From Promethearchaeota archaeon (GTDB lineage Archaea; Asgardarchaeota; Lokiarchaeia; Sigynarchaeales; SOKP01), in assembly GCA_013375495.1 (NCBI GenBank), contig JABXKC010000003.1, forward strand, positions 124,001 to 188,000: a DNA stretch of 64,000 bases. The letters are read 5' to 3'. The translations under genes and the position numbers were made by a program. Position 1 is the first letter of the stretch. Each line of letters opens with the position of its first letter. The notes under the pieces were generated by a model. The model did no database searches. It saw only the letters and a list, made by a program, of their open reading frames with translations, and had not been told where the DNA came from. Below, piece after piece: positions 34,081 through 43,285 of the stretch.

Positions 34081-37000
34081 ATGAAAAATCTTTGGAGCAA
34101 ATTTAAATTCGTACTAATTAGTATTTTGATAATTAACTCGGTTATCAGTCCATTTCTTGGAGTAGGCTTCTTACATAACGGAAATCGTTCTAATCTTGCC
34201 GATATTGAATTAAAGATTGATGATATGTCGTTTATAACTTCAAACCATATAGATAATGGAAATTTCGATTCGACATTATCAATTAATAAACAAGATAACA
34301 TATTTGGAGAACTCTTAATTAAAAGTATTGAATCAACTCAAAAATCTGATGTTACTGAAATAAAAATTATAATGCTTTTTAAAGAAGAAACTTCAAAATC
34401 AGAGCGAATTGAATTGATAAGCTCTATTATAGATGAGTATGAAATAATAGATAATTACGATATCATTCCGGCTGTATATCTGAAGTGTGATCCTCATGAA
34501 TTATTTGCTAAGAAGGAAACATTACAAGAGATTTTGGCTTTAGAAAAAATTTTCAAGTCAAGAATTTATGAATCACCTTACTATCAAGAACAATTGCCAA
34601 AAACTAGTGCTTTAAACACAAATAATTATCCTAATTGGTGGTTGCCAGCAATAGGGGCCGAGAATTTAGTTTATGATGGTACTGGGGTAAAGGTTGCTGT
34701 TCTTGATACTGGTATATATGAACACCCCGATTTAAACATCGTGGCGAATGAGAATTTTGTTACAGATGAATTACCTTTTGAATATAACGATGATATTGGT
34801 CATGGAACTCATGTTGCCGGCATCATTGGAGGAAATGGCAGTGCTTCTGGCGGAAAGTATCGAGGAGTTGCACCCGGAGTTTCTTTGATAAACGCGAGAG
34901 CAGGTGGTAGTTCAGGATTAGAAGAAGGTGATGTCATTAGTGCCATTCAATGGAGCGTTAATACAGCGGGAGCTGACATTATCTCTATGAGTTTCGGTGA
35001 TACCTATCCAATCGCAAGTGATCCTATAATATTAGCACTTGCCAATGCTACCGAACTTGGCGTAATTTGTGTATCGTCGGCTGGAAATTCCGGTCCTGAA
35101 TATATTTCTGGGGGCTCTCCGGCATCTGGTATTGATGTTATCTCAGTAGGTGCTTCCGATAGTAATAATAATCTTGCTTCCTTTAGTAGTTGGGGTCCAT
35201 CGTTATCATATCTGAGTTATCCAGATATAGTCGCTCCAGGGGTGCACATTATATCAACTGAGGCTCCCAATACGGTAATATCGGATGAAAATCGTTTAGT
35301 TGGAGATTTTTTTGATTATTCCGGTGATGGGGATTACATACCACTAAGTGGAACGAGTATGGCATGTCCTATAGTTGCAGGGGCTTTAGCGATTTTAAAG
35401 CAAGCGTATCCCTCCATTACTCCTGAAACTGCAAGAGTTGCTCTTTTAGAAGGCGCTCAGGTTCTTTCGAATGAGGGCGACGCTGAATTTATGAAGTCTG
35501 GTTACGGAATAATTAATTTAACCGCTTCACTTGTATATTTAGATGATTTAAATGGGACTTATTCTGATGTTAACAATATAGCCAAAATCACACCTAATGA
35601 GCTACCTATAAACCCTTACGATTTGATAAATTTTCCCGGAGATAATCAATTATTTAACTTAACGGTTATCTCTGGTAAAAATTCTACATTAGATATCAAC
35701 TACCCAACCAATATAGATGGAATAACATTATCCGTAGATAAACCTCAAATAATATTTGATGGTGCCGGTGTAGATTTCGTAGCATTAAGAGCGGAGATAG
35801 ATTCTGATGCAGTACCAGGAACGAGATCATTTGAAATAAATATTACGTCCGGAAATGGATTATACGACAAAATTTTGGTTTCGATTGAAGTCCGATTGCC
35901 AGAGTACAAAATTCTGATGGAATCTTACCATGGTTTGAATGATTTGTTCTCAGGACTTTCATTCTACCAGATGGACTTTTATAATTGGATGAGAGATATC
36001 ACGGATTTAAATATATCTATTGATTATTTAGCAGAATTTTGGACTCCAAGTTACGATAGATCTACGAGTAATTCTATATTAACTGAAGAACTATTAGCTC
36101 AATACGATTTGGTTGTATTGCAAAATCCTATCTTACCGTTTAATCCTCTTGAATTTAAAAATATGAAAGATTATTTTGATAATGGGGGTAATATACTATT
36201 TTTGGGAACGAGGTATCAAGATTTATGTGTTGATAATATAAACGACCTTTTTTCTTACCTTAATTTAGGAATTGAAATTAATAATGAGAATATTGCTGAT
36301 GAAAACTGGCTCGGAATTGGAGCGACAGTGGACACTCAATCCATAACAGATTTAAATCATTCTCTAATATTTCAGGATGTAAATAAGTTTATTTGGAACT
36401 ATGGAAGTACCTTAACTGTAACCGAATCTGCAGATGTTATTGCTGCATCAAATGGAAAGGCAGTTGCAGCAGCGTATGATAATAGCGTCATTGGAGGGGG
36501 TCGTTTCGTAGCGTTTGGCGATCTACACTGGACTGCTGACTTATATGAATCATCTTCTTACCGTCAGGACCATCAATTCTTAACAAGAAATCTCATGAAT
36601 TATTTCTTTGATAAGGATAACATTTCTATAGATATTTATCTACCATCAGAAAGCACGCCATCTTCTCAATTTAACATCTCAATCTTTATTAAGGATAAGA
36701 ATGCAGAAGTACCAATTGATTCAACCTATCTAAATTCATATTTAAATGTCTCAGTAGAAAATGATGGTTATTTCGATACTTTTGATATGGTTTCAACCTC
36801 TGCCGGGATTTCGATTAATAATACCTTTTCTCTGCCAACTTCTAGTGATAAGCCATACATTATTAGGGCAAACTTAACAATCGGAGATAAGACTTACAAT
36901 AAAACCTCTAAAATCCTATATTACAATTCATCCCAAATACCACAAATTTCAAGTATTTTTACTACAACCGATTTAGAGAGAAGTGGCTTTGAATCGTTGG

Positions 37001-38037
37001 ATATTGATGCTAGGCTTGATAGAAGTAGTTATGATGTAATGTCTTACTTGTCAATATTACCCTTTTCTTATTATAATGAAGAAGGTACTATTAACAAAAC
37101 GTTTATACTGTCTAATCCGCCTCCCGATCCTTTCGAATACTCTATTAGTTATGGTTTAAATTCTATGGATCCATCTGGTTTTGTCATATTTTACATCCTG
37201 CCATACAATCCAAGTTTTAATTATTACAATCCTCACTCACCAAGATTAGTTTCAGAAATCGTAAATAATCCCCCTGAGTTCGATGAAGAAACTTCAAATG
37301 TAATTGTAACTGATACTTCTCAAATAATCTTTTTTGATGAAACTCATACAGAAGATAGTGTAGATGTGTTTGCTGTAAGTCAGGGTAATCAACTAGAGTT
37401 TGAAATAAACATAATAGATTCAGTTAGTTATGAGGATCAAGATAGTTCAGAAATGAGAGTGTCTGTTAACTTCTTTATTGTATCAATCTCACTAAATAAT
37501 ACAATCGTTCCTATAAATCCAAGTACTTATATCTATTCCGATCTTGCTTATAAATTAAGCTCGAACACTCATAATGGGCGGTTTACAATACCATATACTA
37601 TGTCCTTTCCATCTATAACTGGAACTAAACAACTTTCAACAGCATCTCAATATAACTCCGTTTCTCAAGATGGTTATTTAGCAATATTGATGATAACTGC
37701 TTTTGACAGCGAAGGCGAATCAGAAGATTTTATAATTGCATTGTTAATCCAACCCTCTCTATCATTAGATTTAATCTTACCTTTAATCATTATTGGAGTT
37801 GTAGTTGTGATCGGAATAATTGTTGGTATTTCGCTATACCTTAAAAGAAAGAAAAAAACTCGCATATCAACTTCGTCTGGAGGATATTACGAACAATATT
37901 ATGGAGATGATTCTATTCAAGAGCCATACGAATACAATCAAGAATTTGTTCATTATTGTCCTTATTGTGGGTATCAATTAACGGTTCAAAGAAATTTCTG
38001 CCCAAGTTGTGGTAAATCTTTAAAATTAAAGGAATAA
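34081..38037 (+). CDS. Giant membrane-anchored subtilisin-like protease (S8) with zinc ribbon
   Basis: 1318 residues. Order (numbering approximate): signal/anchor helix 5-25; I9-like propeptide 90-170; catalytic domain 205-490 with Asp in AVLDTGIYEHPD, His in GHGTHVAG and Ser in LSGTSMACPIVAGA; a beta-rich domain 530-610; a ThuA/GATase-like domain from YKILMESYHG with YFDNGGNILFLGTRYQ (615-830); further Ig-like beta domains 850-1200; a transmembrane helix near 1225-1250 followed by KRKKK; and a cytoplasmic zinc ribbon CPYCGYQL ... CPSCGKSL. The bulk is therefore outside the cell with a metal-binding tail inside. A TTG at 34072 is in frame but ATG 34081 is the likely start. The function is extracellular proteolysis of peptides, or processing of surface proteins. 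The gene is monocistronic. Confidence 0.9.
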   Translation: MKNLWSKFKFVLISILIINSVISPFLGVGFLHNGNRSNLADIELKIDDMSFITSNHIDNGNFDSTLSINKQDNIFGELLIKSIESTQKSDVTEIKIIMLFKEETSKSERIELISSIIDEYEIIDNYDIIPAVYLKCDPHELFAKKETLQEILALEKIFKSRIYESPYYQEQLPKTSALNTNNYPNWWLPAIGAENLVYDGTGVKVAVLDTGIYEHPDLNIVANENFVTDELPFEYNDDIGHGTHVAGIIGGNGSASGGKYRGVAPGVSLINARAGGSSGLEEGDVISAIQWSVNTAGADIISMSFGDTYPIASDPIILALANATELGVICVSSAGNSGPEYISGGSPASGIDVISVGASDSNNNLASFSSWGPSLSYLSYPDIVAPGVHIISTEAPNTVISDENRLVGDFFDYSGDGDYIPLSGTSMACPIVAGALAILKQAYPSITPETARVALLEGAQVLSNEGDAEFMKSGYGIINLTASLVYLDDLNGTYSDVNNIAKITPNELPINPYDLINFPGDNQLFNLTVISGKNSTLDINYPTNIDGITLSVDKPQIIFDGAGVDFVALRAEIDSDAVPGTRSFEINITSGNGLYDKILVSIEVRLPEYKILMESYHGLNDLFSGLSFYQMDFYNWMRDITDLNISIDYLAEFWTPSYDRSTSNSILTEELLAQYDLVVLQNPILPFNPLEFKNMKDYFDNGGNILFLGTRYQDLCVDNINDLFSYLNLGIEINNENIADENWLGIGATVDTQSITDLNHSLIFQDVNKFIWNYGSTLTVTESADVIAASNGKAVAAAYDNSVIGGGRFVAFGDLHWTADLYESSSYRQDHQFLTRNLMNYFFDKDNISIDIYLPSESTPSSQFNISIFIKDKNAEVPIDSTYLNSYLNVSVENDGYFDTFDMVSTSAGISINNTFSLPTSSDKPYIIRANLTIGDKTYNKTSKILYYNSSQIPQISSIFTTTDLERSGFESLDIDARLDRSSYDVMSYLSILPFSYYNEEGTINKTFILSNPPPDPFEYSISYGLNSMDPSGFVIFYILPYNPSFNYYNPHSPRLVSEIVNNPPEFDEETSNVIVTDTSQIIFFDETHTEDSVDVFAVSQGNQLEFEINIIDSVSYEDQDSSEMRVSVNFFIVSISLNNTIVPINPSTYIYSDLAYKLSSNTHNGRFTIPYTMSFPSITGTKQLSTASQYNSVSQDGYLAILMITAFDSEGESEDFIIALLIQPSLSLDLILPLIIIGVVVVIGIIVGISLYLKRKKKTRISTSSGGYYEQYYGDDSIQEPYEYNQEFVHYCPYCGYQLTVQRNFCPSCGKSLKLKE

Positions 38038-38121
38038 ATTACTATTCCCTTTTTATTAAAAGAAATACGGAAAAAAAAACTAAAATATAACTATTTTAGA
38101 AATGGAGTTTTATCCTTTAAT

Positions 38122-38838
38122 TTATTCAAGTATTTCTACCTTGCCATCCTTTAGACCAATATATGCTTTTGATGCCATGTTCACAAAAAGTCCCGAATCT
38201 ACAACTCCAGGAATCTTTAATAACTTACTATTAAGGTCAGGTGGATTTTCGATTTTACCAAAATCAACATCGATAATAAAATTTCCATTATCGCTGACAA
38301 CTGGTCCTGCTTTTGCTTGAGCCATCCTTAACACGGGGGTACCTCCTAATTTTTCTAATCTTTTCATAATAGGAACATGTGCTAACGGAATTATCTCAAT
38401 GGGCACTCCTTTTTTCCAATGTTCTCCCAAATACTCCGATTTTTTAGTATAATCTGCAATAATAACTAATTTCTTTGAAGAGGACGCAATAATTTTCTCC
38501 TGGACTAAACAACCTCCACCACCCTTAATTAAATTTAAAGACTTGTCAATTTCATCCGCTCCATCAATATCCAGATCAATCTCAGGATATTGGTCTAGCG
38601 AAACCAGGGTAAGACCGTTTTCCACTATTAATTGGTGTGATTGAAATGAAGTTGGGATGCATTTAAGATTTAGATTGTTATTTTGATTAATCTCCGCGAT
38701 TGCTTCCACAGCATATACTACGGTAGAACCACTCCCAATTCCCAAAATCATGTTTTTTTTAACATTTTCTTCAACTGCAGTAAACGCAGCGTTCTTTTTT
38801 CCAAGTTCGATTAAGTTCTCATTCACGATATTCACCAT
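38122..38838 (-). CDS. rpiA: Ribose-5-phosphate isomerase A
   Basis: 238 residues, normal length. The signature blocks are GIGSGSTVVYAVEAI, LDIDGADEIDKSLNLIKGGGGCLVQEKI with the catalytic acidic and lysine residues, and VVSDNGNFIIDVDFG. The enzyme interconverts ribulose-5-phosphate and ribose-5-phosphate, supplying pentose for nucleotides and, in archaea, usually linked to the ribulose monophosphate or reductive hexulose pathways. The start ATG at 38838 lies four bases after the stop of purE (38843), so the two are one operon. That pairing makes sense because ribose-5-phosphate is the precursor of PRPP, which starts purine synthesis. Identification is firm. Confidence 0.95.
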   Translation of the reverse strand: MVNIVNENLIELGKKNAAFTAVEENVKKNMILGIGSGSTVVYAVEAIAEINQNNNLNLKCIPTSFQSHQLIVENGLTLVSLDQYPEIDLDIDGADEIDKSLNLIKGGGGCLVQEKIIASSSKKLVIIADYTKKSEYLGEHWKKGVPIEIIPLAHVPIMKRLEKLGGTPVLRMAQAKAGPVVSDNGNFIIDVDFGKIENPPDLNSKLLKIPGVVDSGLFVNMASKAYIGLKDGKVEILE

Positions 38839-38842
38839 AGTA

Positions 38843-39241
38843 TTATTTCTTGGACAAATTGAGAATTCTAATGGCTAAATATGCTGCGTTTTCACCTCTA
38901 TCTATTCCTACACAAGCTACAGGAATTCTAGGAGGCATTTGCACAATAGATAATAGCGCATCTAATCCCCCTAATTTAGCGCTAACAGGCACTCCAATAA
39001 CAGGTTTTTCTGTTTTAGAAGCTACAACGCCTGGTAAAGCCGCTGACAACCCGGCGACAGTTATATATACCAAGGATTGGCAACTTTTTAAATAATCGTC
39101 TAGTTTATCTGGATCCCGGTGTGCAGAAATGATTTTAAGTTCATAAGGGATGTTATTTTCATTTAATACTTTTTCTGCTTTCTCGCAGACATTTTTATCT
39201 GATTCAGATCCAGCAATAATTGATACGATTGTGTCAGTCAT
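38843..39241 (-). CDS. purE: N5-carboxyaminoimidazole ribonucleotide mutase PurE
   Basis: 132 residues, a little shorter than bacterial PurE because the C-terminus is trimmed. Active-site blocks are all present: AGSESDKNV (substrate phosphate loop), [10 protein letters not shown] with the catalytic histidine, [14 protein letters not shown] and [24 protein letters not shown]. The enzyme carries the carboxyl group in step 6 of purine synthesis, in the class I (PurE with PurK) or class II (AIR carboxylase) mode; purK is not in the window, so the class is undecided. It is the first gene of a two-gene operon with rpiA, four bases apart. Confidence 0.94.
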   Translation of the reverse strand: MTDTIVSIIAGSESDKNVCEKAEKVLNENNIPYELKIISAHRDPDKLDDYLKSCQSLVYITVAGLSAALPGVVASKTEKPVIGVPVSAKLGGLDALLSIVQMPPRIPVACVGIDRGENAAYLAIRILNLSKK

Positions 39242-39452
39242 AGTTTAACTAAATATTCCAAAAATAAAAATAATACTAATAAAATCTTATTAATTTCTAG
39301 TTAAATTATCAAAATGAATAATTGATTGTTTTAATTCCCATAATCTTAATATCAAAAACTTTAATATATTTTTCAACCTTCATAACTTAATATCAAAAAT
39401 TTATTGAAAATTTCGATTTAAAAATATTATAAAATAAGAGGGATATATAAAA

Positions 39453-40736
39453 ATGGATTTAAAAGAAGTTTGGTTAATTGATTACGCACGAACCGCTTTT
39501 TCTCGTTCTAGACCAAAACAACCCGAAAGAGATGCTTTTGGTGAAATTAGAAGTGATGAGCTTTTAGCGACTTTGCTGATGAAGTTTTTTGATGGAAAAC
39601 TTGCAGATAAAGGAATCGAGAAAAAGGATATTGATGAGGTAACTGTCGGTACTGCCATGGGCGTTTATGAAAATTGGACTTATGGAGGTAAACTTCCGTT
39701 ATTTCTTGCAGAATTCCCAGTTGAAGTATCTTCACTGTTCGTTGATAAACAGTGTGGATCTGCAGGCGCAGGGATGCATGTAGGTATTATGGAGATTATG
39801 ACGGGATATAGCAAAGTGTGTTTAGCTACTGGTGTTGAACACATGACGCGCGTTGATATGCAAAACACTCATGTTAATCCGAATTTAAAAATGATTAACA
39901 AGAAAAGCGAATGGTATCGACCACAATATGATATCTTAAATGCTATCAATATGCTGCAAACTGCTCAAAAATTATATGAACAAGAAATTCCTAACTTCAC
40001 TAAAGAAGACATGGACAAATTTGGGGTAAGAGCCCATAATTTAACAGTTGAGAATCAAGAAGCTGGTTGGTTTAAAGGCGAAATAATTCCTATTGAATGT
40101 CATGCTGAGGGAAATATTGAAGAACCATTACTAGTCGATAAGGATTTGGCAGCGAGAAAATCAACCCTGGAAAGTGTTACTGGATTAAGACGACTATCTA
40201 AGCCCTTTTTCTTAGAGAAGAATGGAGGTAGAGCCGGCTATAAAGAAAGAGAGGGAACTCCTGAGGGTGTTATTACCGCCGGGAATTCGTCACCCTTAAA
40301 TGCAGGTGCAACTGCCTGCGTAATTATGGAAGCTGAAGAAGCTAAGAAACGAGGTCTTGAACCTATGGCGAGAATAGTTTCACTTGGCTGGGGTGGAGTT
40401 GATCCTAGTGTGATGGGTCGTGGTCCAGTGCCAGCATCTGAAATGGCTCTAAAACACGCAGGATTGAAAGCTGATGACATAGATTATTGGGAAATAAATG
40501 AAGCATTCTGCATTGTTGCTTTAAACTGTATGAAACATTTTAACATTCCTGAAGAAAAGGTTAATGTCATGGGAGGATCAACTGCAATTGGGCATCCATT
40601 AGGCGCTACCATGGTAAGATTACCTGGTACATTGGCCCGGATCTTAAAAGATAAAAAAGCGAAATATGGGATTGCTACCGCATGTATCGGAGGAGGACAG
40701 GGAATCTCTACATTGATCGAAAATATTGACGCTTAA
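39453..40736 (+). CDS. Thiolase (acetyl-CoA C-acetyltransferase)
   Basis: 427 residues. The nucleophile is C101 in DKQCGSAGAGMHVG. The catalytic histidine blocks are WEINEAFCIVAL and GGSTAIGHPLGATM, and the second cysteine is in TACIGGGQGIS near the end. The set is complete, so the enzyme should make or break acetoacetyl-CoA or 3-ketoacyl-CoA. In many archaea thiolase sits with HMG-CoA synthase and a DUF35 protein for mevalonate synthesis; here neither is adjacent, and the residue after NEAF is Cys rather than Ala, which fits bacterial-like degradative thiolases. The gene is monocistronic with a strong AT-rich upstream region (200 bases) that holds no other gene. Direction (synthesis or degradation) is not decided. 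Confidence 0.92.
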   Translation: MDLKEVWLIDYARTAFSRSRPKQPERDAFGEIRSDELLATLLMKFFDGKLADKGIEKKDIDEVTVGTAMGVYENWTYGGKLPLFLAEFPVEVSSLFVDKQCGSAGAGMHVGIMEIMTGYSKVCLATGVEHMTRVDMQNTHVNPNLKMINKKSEWYRPQYDILNAINMLQTAQKLYEQEIPNFTKEDMDKFGVRAHNLTVENQEAGWFKGEIIPIECHAEGNIEEPLLVDKDLAARKSTLESVTGLRRLSKPFFLEKNGGRAGYKEREGTPEGVITAGNSSPLNAGATACVIMEAEEAKKRGLEPMARIVSLGWGGVDPSVMGRGPVPASEMALKHAGLKADDIDYWEINEAFCIVALNCMKHFNIPEEKVNVMGGSTAIGHPLGATMVRLPGTLARILKDKKAKYGIATACIGGGQGISTLIENIDA

Positions 40737-40882
40737 TTCAATTTTTTTAATAAATCATATAATTTTTATTTTTTTTCTCTTGATTTTACTTTTCAGATAT
40801 TATTACAGAAATATTTAAATAATAAAAAAAAACAATTAGTCTTACTATAATTTCTACAATAAAATTAATATCATAATAATTA

Positions 40883-40890
40883 GAAGGTGA
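40883..40890 (+). promoter_or_regulatory. Shine-Dalgarno site placing an AUU start (dodecin)
   Basis: GAAGGTGA with GGTGA ending six bases before ATT 40897. A TGA stop in the dodecin frame overlaps it, so nothing further upstream can be the start. Confidence 0.65.
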
Positions 40891-40896
40891 AAGAAA

Positions 40897-41103
40897 ATTA
40901 CAGTTTATAAAAGTATTCAACTAGTGGCTACAAGCGATAAAAATTGGGCAGAAGCGGTAAAAGCTGCTTACGATGAGGCTAAAAAATCACTTCGTGGTAT
41001 TAGAAACATCCAAATTGTTGAATCTGATGTTAAAGTAAAAGAAGATCAAGACAAGCTCATATATAGAGTTCGAGTACAAGTTAATTTCCAGATTGAACGA
41101 TAA
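40897..41103 (+). CDS. Dodecin (flavin-binding small protein), AUU start
   Basis: 68 residues, the normal dodecin length. The fold is recognisable by YKSIQLVATSDKNWAEAVKA, then AKKSLRGIRNIQIVESDVKV and the final strand YRVRVQVNFQIE, matching the family pattern of a beta-strand, the 'S-x-x-SWxxA' helix and two antiparallel strands. Dodecins form twelve-subunit shells that store or buffer riboflavin, FMN or FAD in the cytoplasm. The aromatic W of the helix is present; it stacks with flavin in the family. No ATG, GTG or TTG occurs before the conserved first strand. Translation must begin at ATT 40897, six bases from a strong GGTGA. The gene follows thiolase by 160 bases and is followed by a poly-T terminator. 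Confidence 0.9.
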   Translation: MTVYKSIQLVATSDKNWAEAVKAAYDEAKKSLRGIRNIQIVESDVKVKEDQDKLIYRVRVQVNFQIER

Positions 41104-41162
41104 AGAGTTTTTAAATTATATTTTCTATTTTTTTTCTATTTGTGCTAATATATTCCAAATTC

Positions 41163-41172
41163 TTTTTTTTTT
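41163..41172 (+). terminator. Poly-T terminator after dodecin
   Basis: Ten T residues about 60 bases after the dodecin stop, in front of a separate small membrane-protein gene. Consistent with archaeal intrinsic termination. Confidence 0.45.
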
Positions 41173-41254
41173 ATAAATTAATTTTAAAAACATCCATGGG
41201 TTAAATCATCATATAATTTAAATTTTCGATAATTAAAAGATGAAGGAGATTTTA

Positions 41255-41361
41255 TGGAAGCGTTCTTAGATACTTACGGGGGGTATATTGTCGCGGGAAT
41301 TATATCTTTAGTTGTTGTTATAGCATGTTGCGTTATAAACAATAAACTCTTGAAAAAGTAA
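41255..41361 (+). pseudogene. Small single-helix membrane protein, frameshifted in a G run
   Basis: A strong ribosome site (GAAGGAGAT) precedes ATG 41255, and the frame reads MEAFLDTYGG before a run of five G (41279-41283). As written the frame then closes after 18 residues. One extra G would continue it as YIVAGIISLVVVIACCVINN and a lysine-rich end, stopping at 41361, a clean 35-residue single-helix membrane protein. The second part has no start of its own in frame. Either the sequence lost one G in a homopolymer or the gene is broken. No family is recognised. The convergent TPR gene ends 10 bases further on. Confidence 0.55.
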
Positions 41362-41371
41362 TCTAAAAAAG

Positions 41372-42118
41372 TTAAACTTCTATACCATTTTGATTTAAAT
41401 CTTCAATAAATTGAGCCAAGGATTCTTTGTTTATGATTAAATAATCTCCATCGATTTCGCAGTAATTTTTATTTCCCCAGATAATAATAATATCCAGTAG
41501 GGTTTCCCTATTTACATTTAGGATATCTTGTATCATATCAAATCTTACTCGTTTTGAAATACTTAATATTGATTTCAATTTCTCAACTGTATCATTTATC
41601 TCTTGAGTTTTACTTTTGCATTCCACGGAATTATCCATAATCATCCTAACTGCTTTCAGTGCGTGCATGGCGTAAACATAATTAGGATCAATTTCCAAAG
41701 CTTTCTCATAAGCTTTAACAGCTTTCTCAAAGTTTTCAGTTGCTTCATGGAGTAATCCGATGTTATAATAGCTATGTTTATAATCCGGGTTAATCGAAAT
41801 TGCCATTTCATATGAGTTTAGAGCCTCCTCAAATAGGTCTAAATTAAAATAGGCAATCCCTAGATTATAATGTGCCCTATAATTATTTGGGTCGAGCTCT
41901 ATTATCCGTTTGAAAAAAGTAGTAGATTTCTCGTATTCTAAAATGTAATTATCATTTAAATACCCACCATACGCAAATAAAGCATCGATGAGGTTGTTTT
42001 TTATGACGATCTCAGAGTTTTCTTGATAAAGATCTTCTAGAATCTTTATTGCCTTTTCGAATTCTTCACTTTTTATTAGAACTCTCGCTTTTTCAATCAG
42101 ATTTTCTTTATCAGTCAA
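41372..42118 (-). CDS. TPR protein with C-terminal winged-helix region
   Basis: 248 residues. About three and a half tetratricopeptide repeats run from 35 to 165, with consensus patches AHYNLGIAYFNLDLFEEA, SYYNIGLLHEATENFEKA and the P at repeat ends (DPNNYRAH, NPDYKH, DPNYVYA). After a linker the last 65 residues (SILSISKRVRFDMIQDILNV, TLLDIIIIWGNKNYCEID) look like a winged helix of the PCI or Loki-type 'TPR plus wHTH' arrangement common in Asgard proteins. Likely a cytoplasmic protein-protein scaffold. The ATG at 42118 lies ten bases after the stop of the acetyltransferase-like gene, so the two form an operon. A precise partner is unknown. Confidence 0.85.
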   Translation of the reverse strand: MTDKENLIEKARVLIKSEEFEKAIKILEDLYQENSEIVIKNNLIDALFAYGGYLNDNYILEYEKSTTFFKRIIELDPNNYRAHYNLGIAYFNLDLFEEALNSYEMAISINPDYKHSYYNIGLLHEATENFEKAVKAYEKALEIDPNYVYAMHALKAVRMIMDNSVECKSKTQEINDTVEKLKSILSISKRVRFDMIQDILNVNRETLLDIIIIWGNKNYCEIDGDYLIINKESLAQFIEDLNQNGIEV

Positions 42119-42128
42119 GAATTTTCAC

Positions 42129-42584
42129 TTAGATTTCGTTTTCATACCAAAAATCCTTTGATTTTTTAGCACCTAATTTCATAACTAAATTTCTTAAACC
42201 GCTATCTGAATCTTGGCAAATTAAAAAGACCTTATCTAAATTAAGACTTCTTTTAATATACAATTTCAATTCTCGAATTATTTGTTCCTCAATTCCCTTC
42301 CTATATGAATCTTCCTTTTTAGTTAGAATCTGATGTATCAGAGCTCTTTTATTGCCTAAATAATCTTCAATCAAGGTATAAGTCCCCCAACCAACGATTA
42401 CACCTTCTTCTTTAGCGACTATCATAGAATTTCGGTACTGAAGGTCCAAAACTCTTTTATTTAATTCTTTTTCAAAATTTTGCCAAGTTGATATGAAATA
42501 TGATTTGTTTTCGATAAAATCTTCGAATAACTCTTTAAGTGCTTCCCTATCTAATCGAGGGTCGTATCTATCTGTTTCTATCAT
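42129..42584 (-). CDS. GNAT-type acetyltransferase-like protein
   Basis: 151 residues. The core pattern of a GNAT fold can be seen: SMIVAKEEGVIVGWGTYTL (strands 2-4 region), then HQILTKKEDSYRKGIEEQII where an acetyl-CoA pyrophosphate loop (Q/R-x-x-G-x-G/A) is expected but appears as SYRKGI, and DKVFLICQDSDSGLRNLVMKLGAK as the C-terminal part. The last block, GLRNLVMKLGAKKS, is typical for GNAT proteins. The weak pyrophosphate loop leaves room for a non-catalytic relative. It is the first gene of an operon with the TPR protein (10 bases downstream). Substrate unknown. Confidence 0.75.
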   Translation of the reverse strand: MIETDRYDPRLDREALKELFEDFIENKSYFISTWQNFEKELNKRVLDLQYRNSMIVAKEEGVIVGWGTYTLIEDYLGNKRALIHQILTKKEDSYRKGIEEQIIRELKLYIKRSLNLDKVFLICQDSDSGLRNLVMKLGAKKSKDFWYENEI

Positions 42585-42734
42585 ATTCTCTCACTTAATA
42601 ATTATTTCAATACTTAAATCTTTGAATGATAATTCTGTTAATGATTAATGGTTTTATAATATTTTTTCTTATCAGTATTAATTATTCTTTAATAGCAACT
42701 CTTTTTTATATTCCGAAATATAAGATGAATTAAG

Positions 42735-43244
42735 ATGAAAAAGGATACAGAGAAATTGAGAATACCTTTCAAGAAACTTAACAGCGATGTTATTGTCCCT
42801 AAACCTTCAAAAAAAGGAGACGCTGGTGCTGACGCCTATATAATGGGATTCAAGAAAATTATTAACGAAAACGGCAAAAAAGAACTATTAGAAATCAATT
42901 CTGACATATATACGCTTAGACCCTTAGAGCGAATTGGTTGTCCATTAGGTTTTGCAACCGCCATTCCTGAAGGATATTACTTTAAAGTCGTTCCTCGTAG
43001 CGGCTTAGGTTTATGGGAGGGATTATCTATCGTAAATTCTCCTGGAACGATTGATACGGGGTATAGAAACGAATGGATGGCAATAGTTGTAAACCTTTCA
43101 AATAAGGATATTACTTTAAGAAGGGGAGAAAGGATATGTCAAATAATTCTAGGTAAAATCCATCAATACGAGTTTGTAGAAACTGATGAACTACCAGAAT
43201 CCGAGCGAGGATTAGGAGGGTTTGGTAGTACTGGTAAAAAATGA
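42735..43244 (+). CDS. dut: dUTP diphosphatase (trimeric dUTPase family)
   Basis: 169 residues. All five motifs of the trimeric dUTPase are visible: KGDAGADAY (I), PRSGLGLW (II), VNSPGTIDTGYRNEWMAI (III), RRGERICQIIL (IV) and the C-terminal GLGGFGSTGK (V), which closes on the nucleotide. It hydrolyses dUTP to dUMP and pyrophosphate, keeping uracil out of DNA and feeding thymidylate synthesis. An insert between motifs I and II (KIINENGKKELLEINSD) is longer than in bacterial enzymes and is typical for archaeal dCTP deaminase/dUTPase relatives; a dCTP deaminase activity is less likely because the deaminase-type alanine/glutamate pair is not evident. The downstream small winged-helix gene begins 41 bases later. 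Confidence 0.93.
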   Translation: MKKDTEKLRIPFKKLNSDVIVPKPSKKGDAGADAYIMGFKKIINENGKKELLEINSDIYTLRPLERIGCPLGFATAIPEGYYFKVVPRSGLGLWEGLSIVNSPGTIDTGYRNEWMAIVVNLSNKDITLRRGERICQIILGKIHQYEFVETDELPESERGLGGFGSTGKK

Positions 43245-43285
43245 AATGGATTAAATATTAATATTTAGTTTTTAACTTTAATAGT

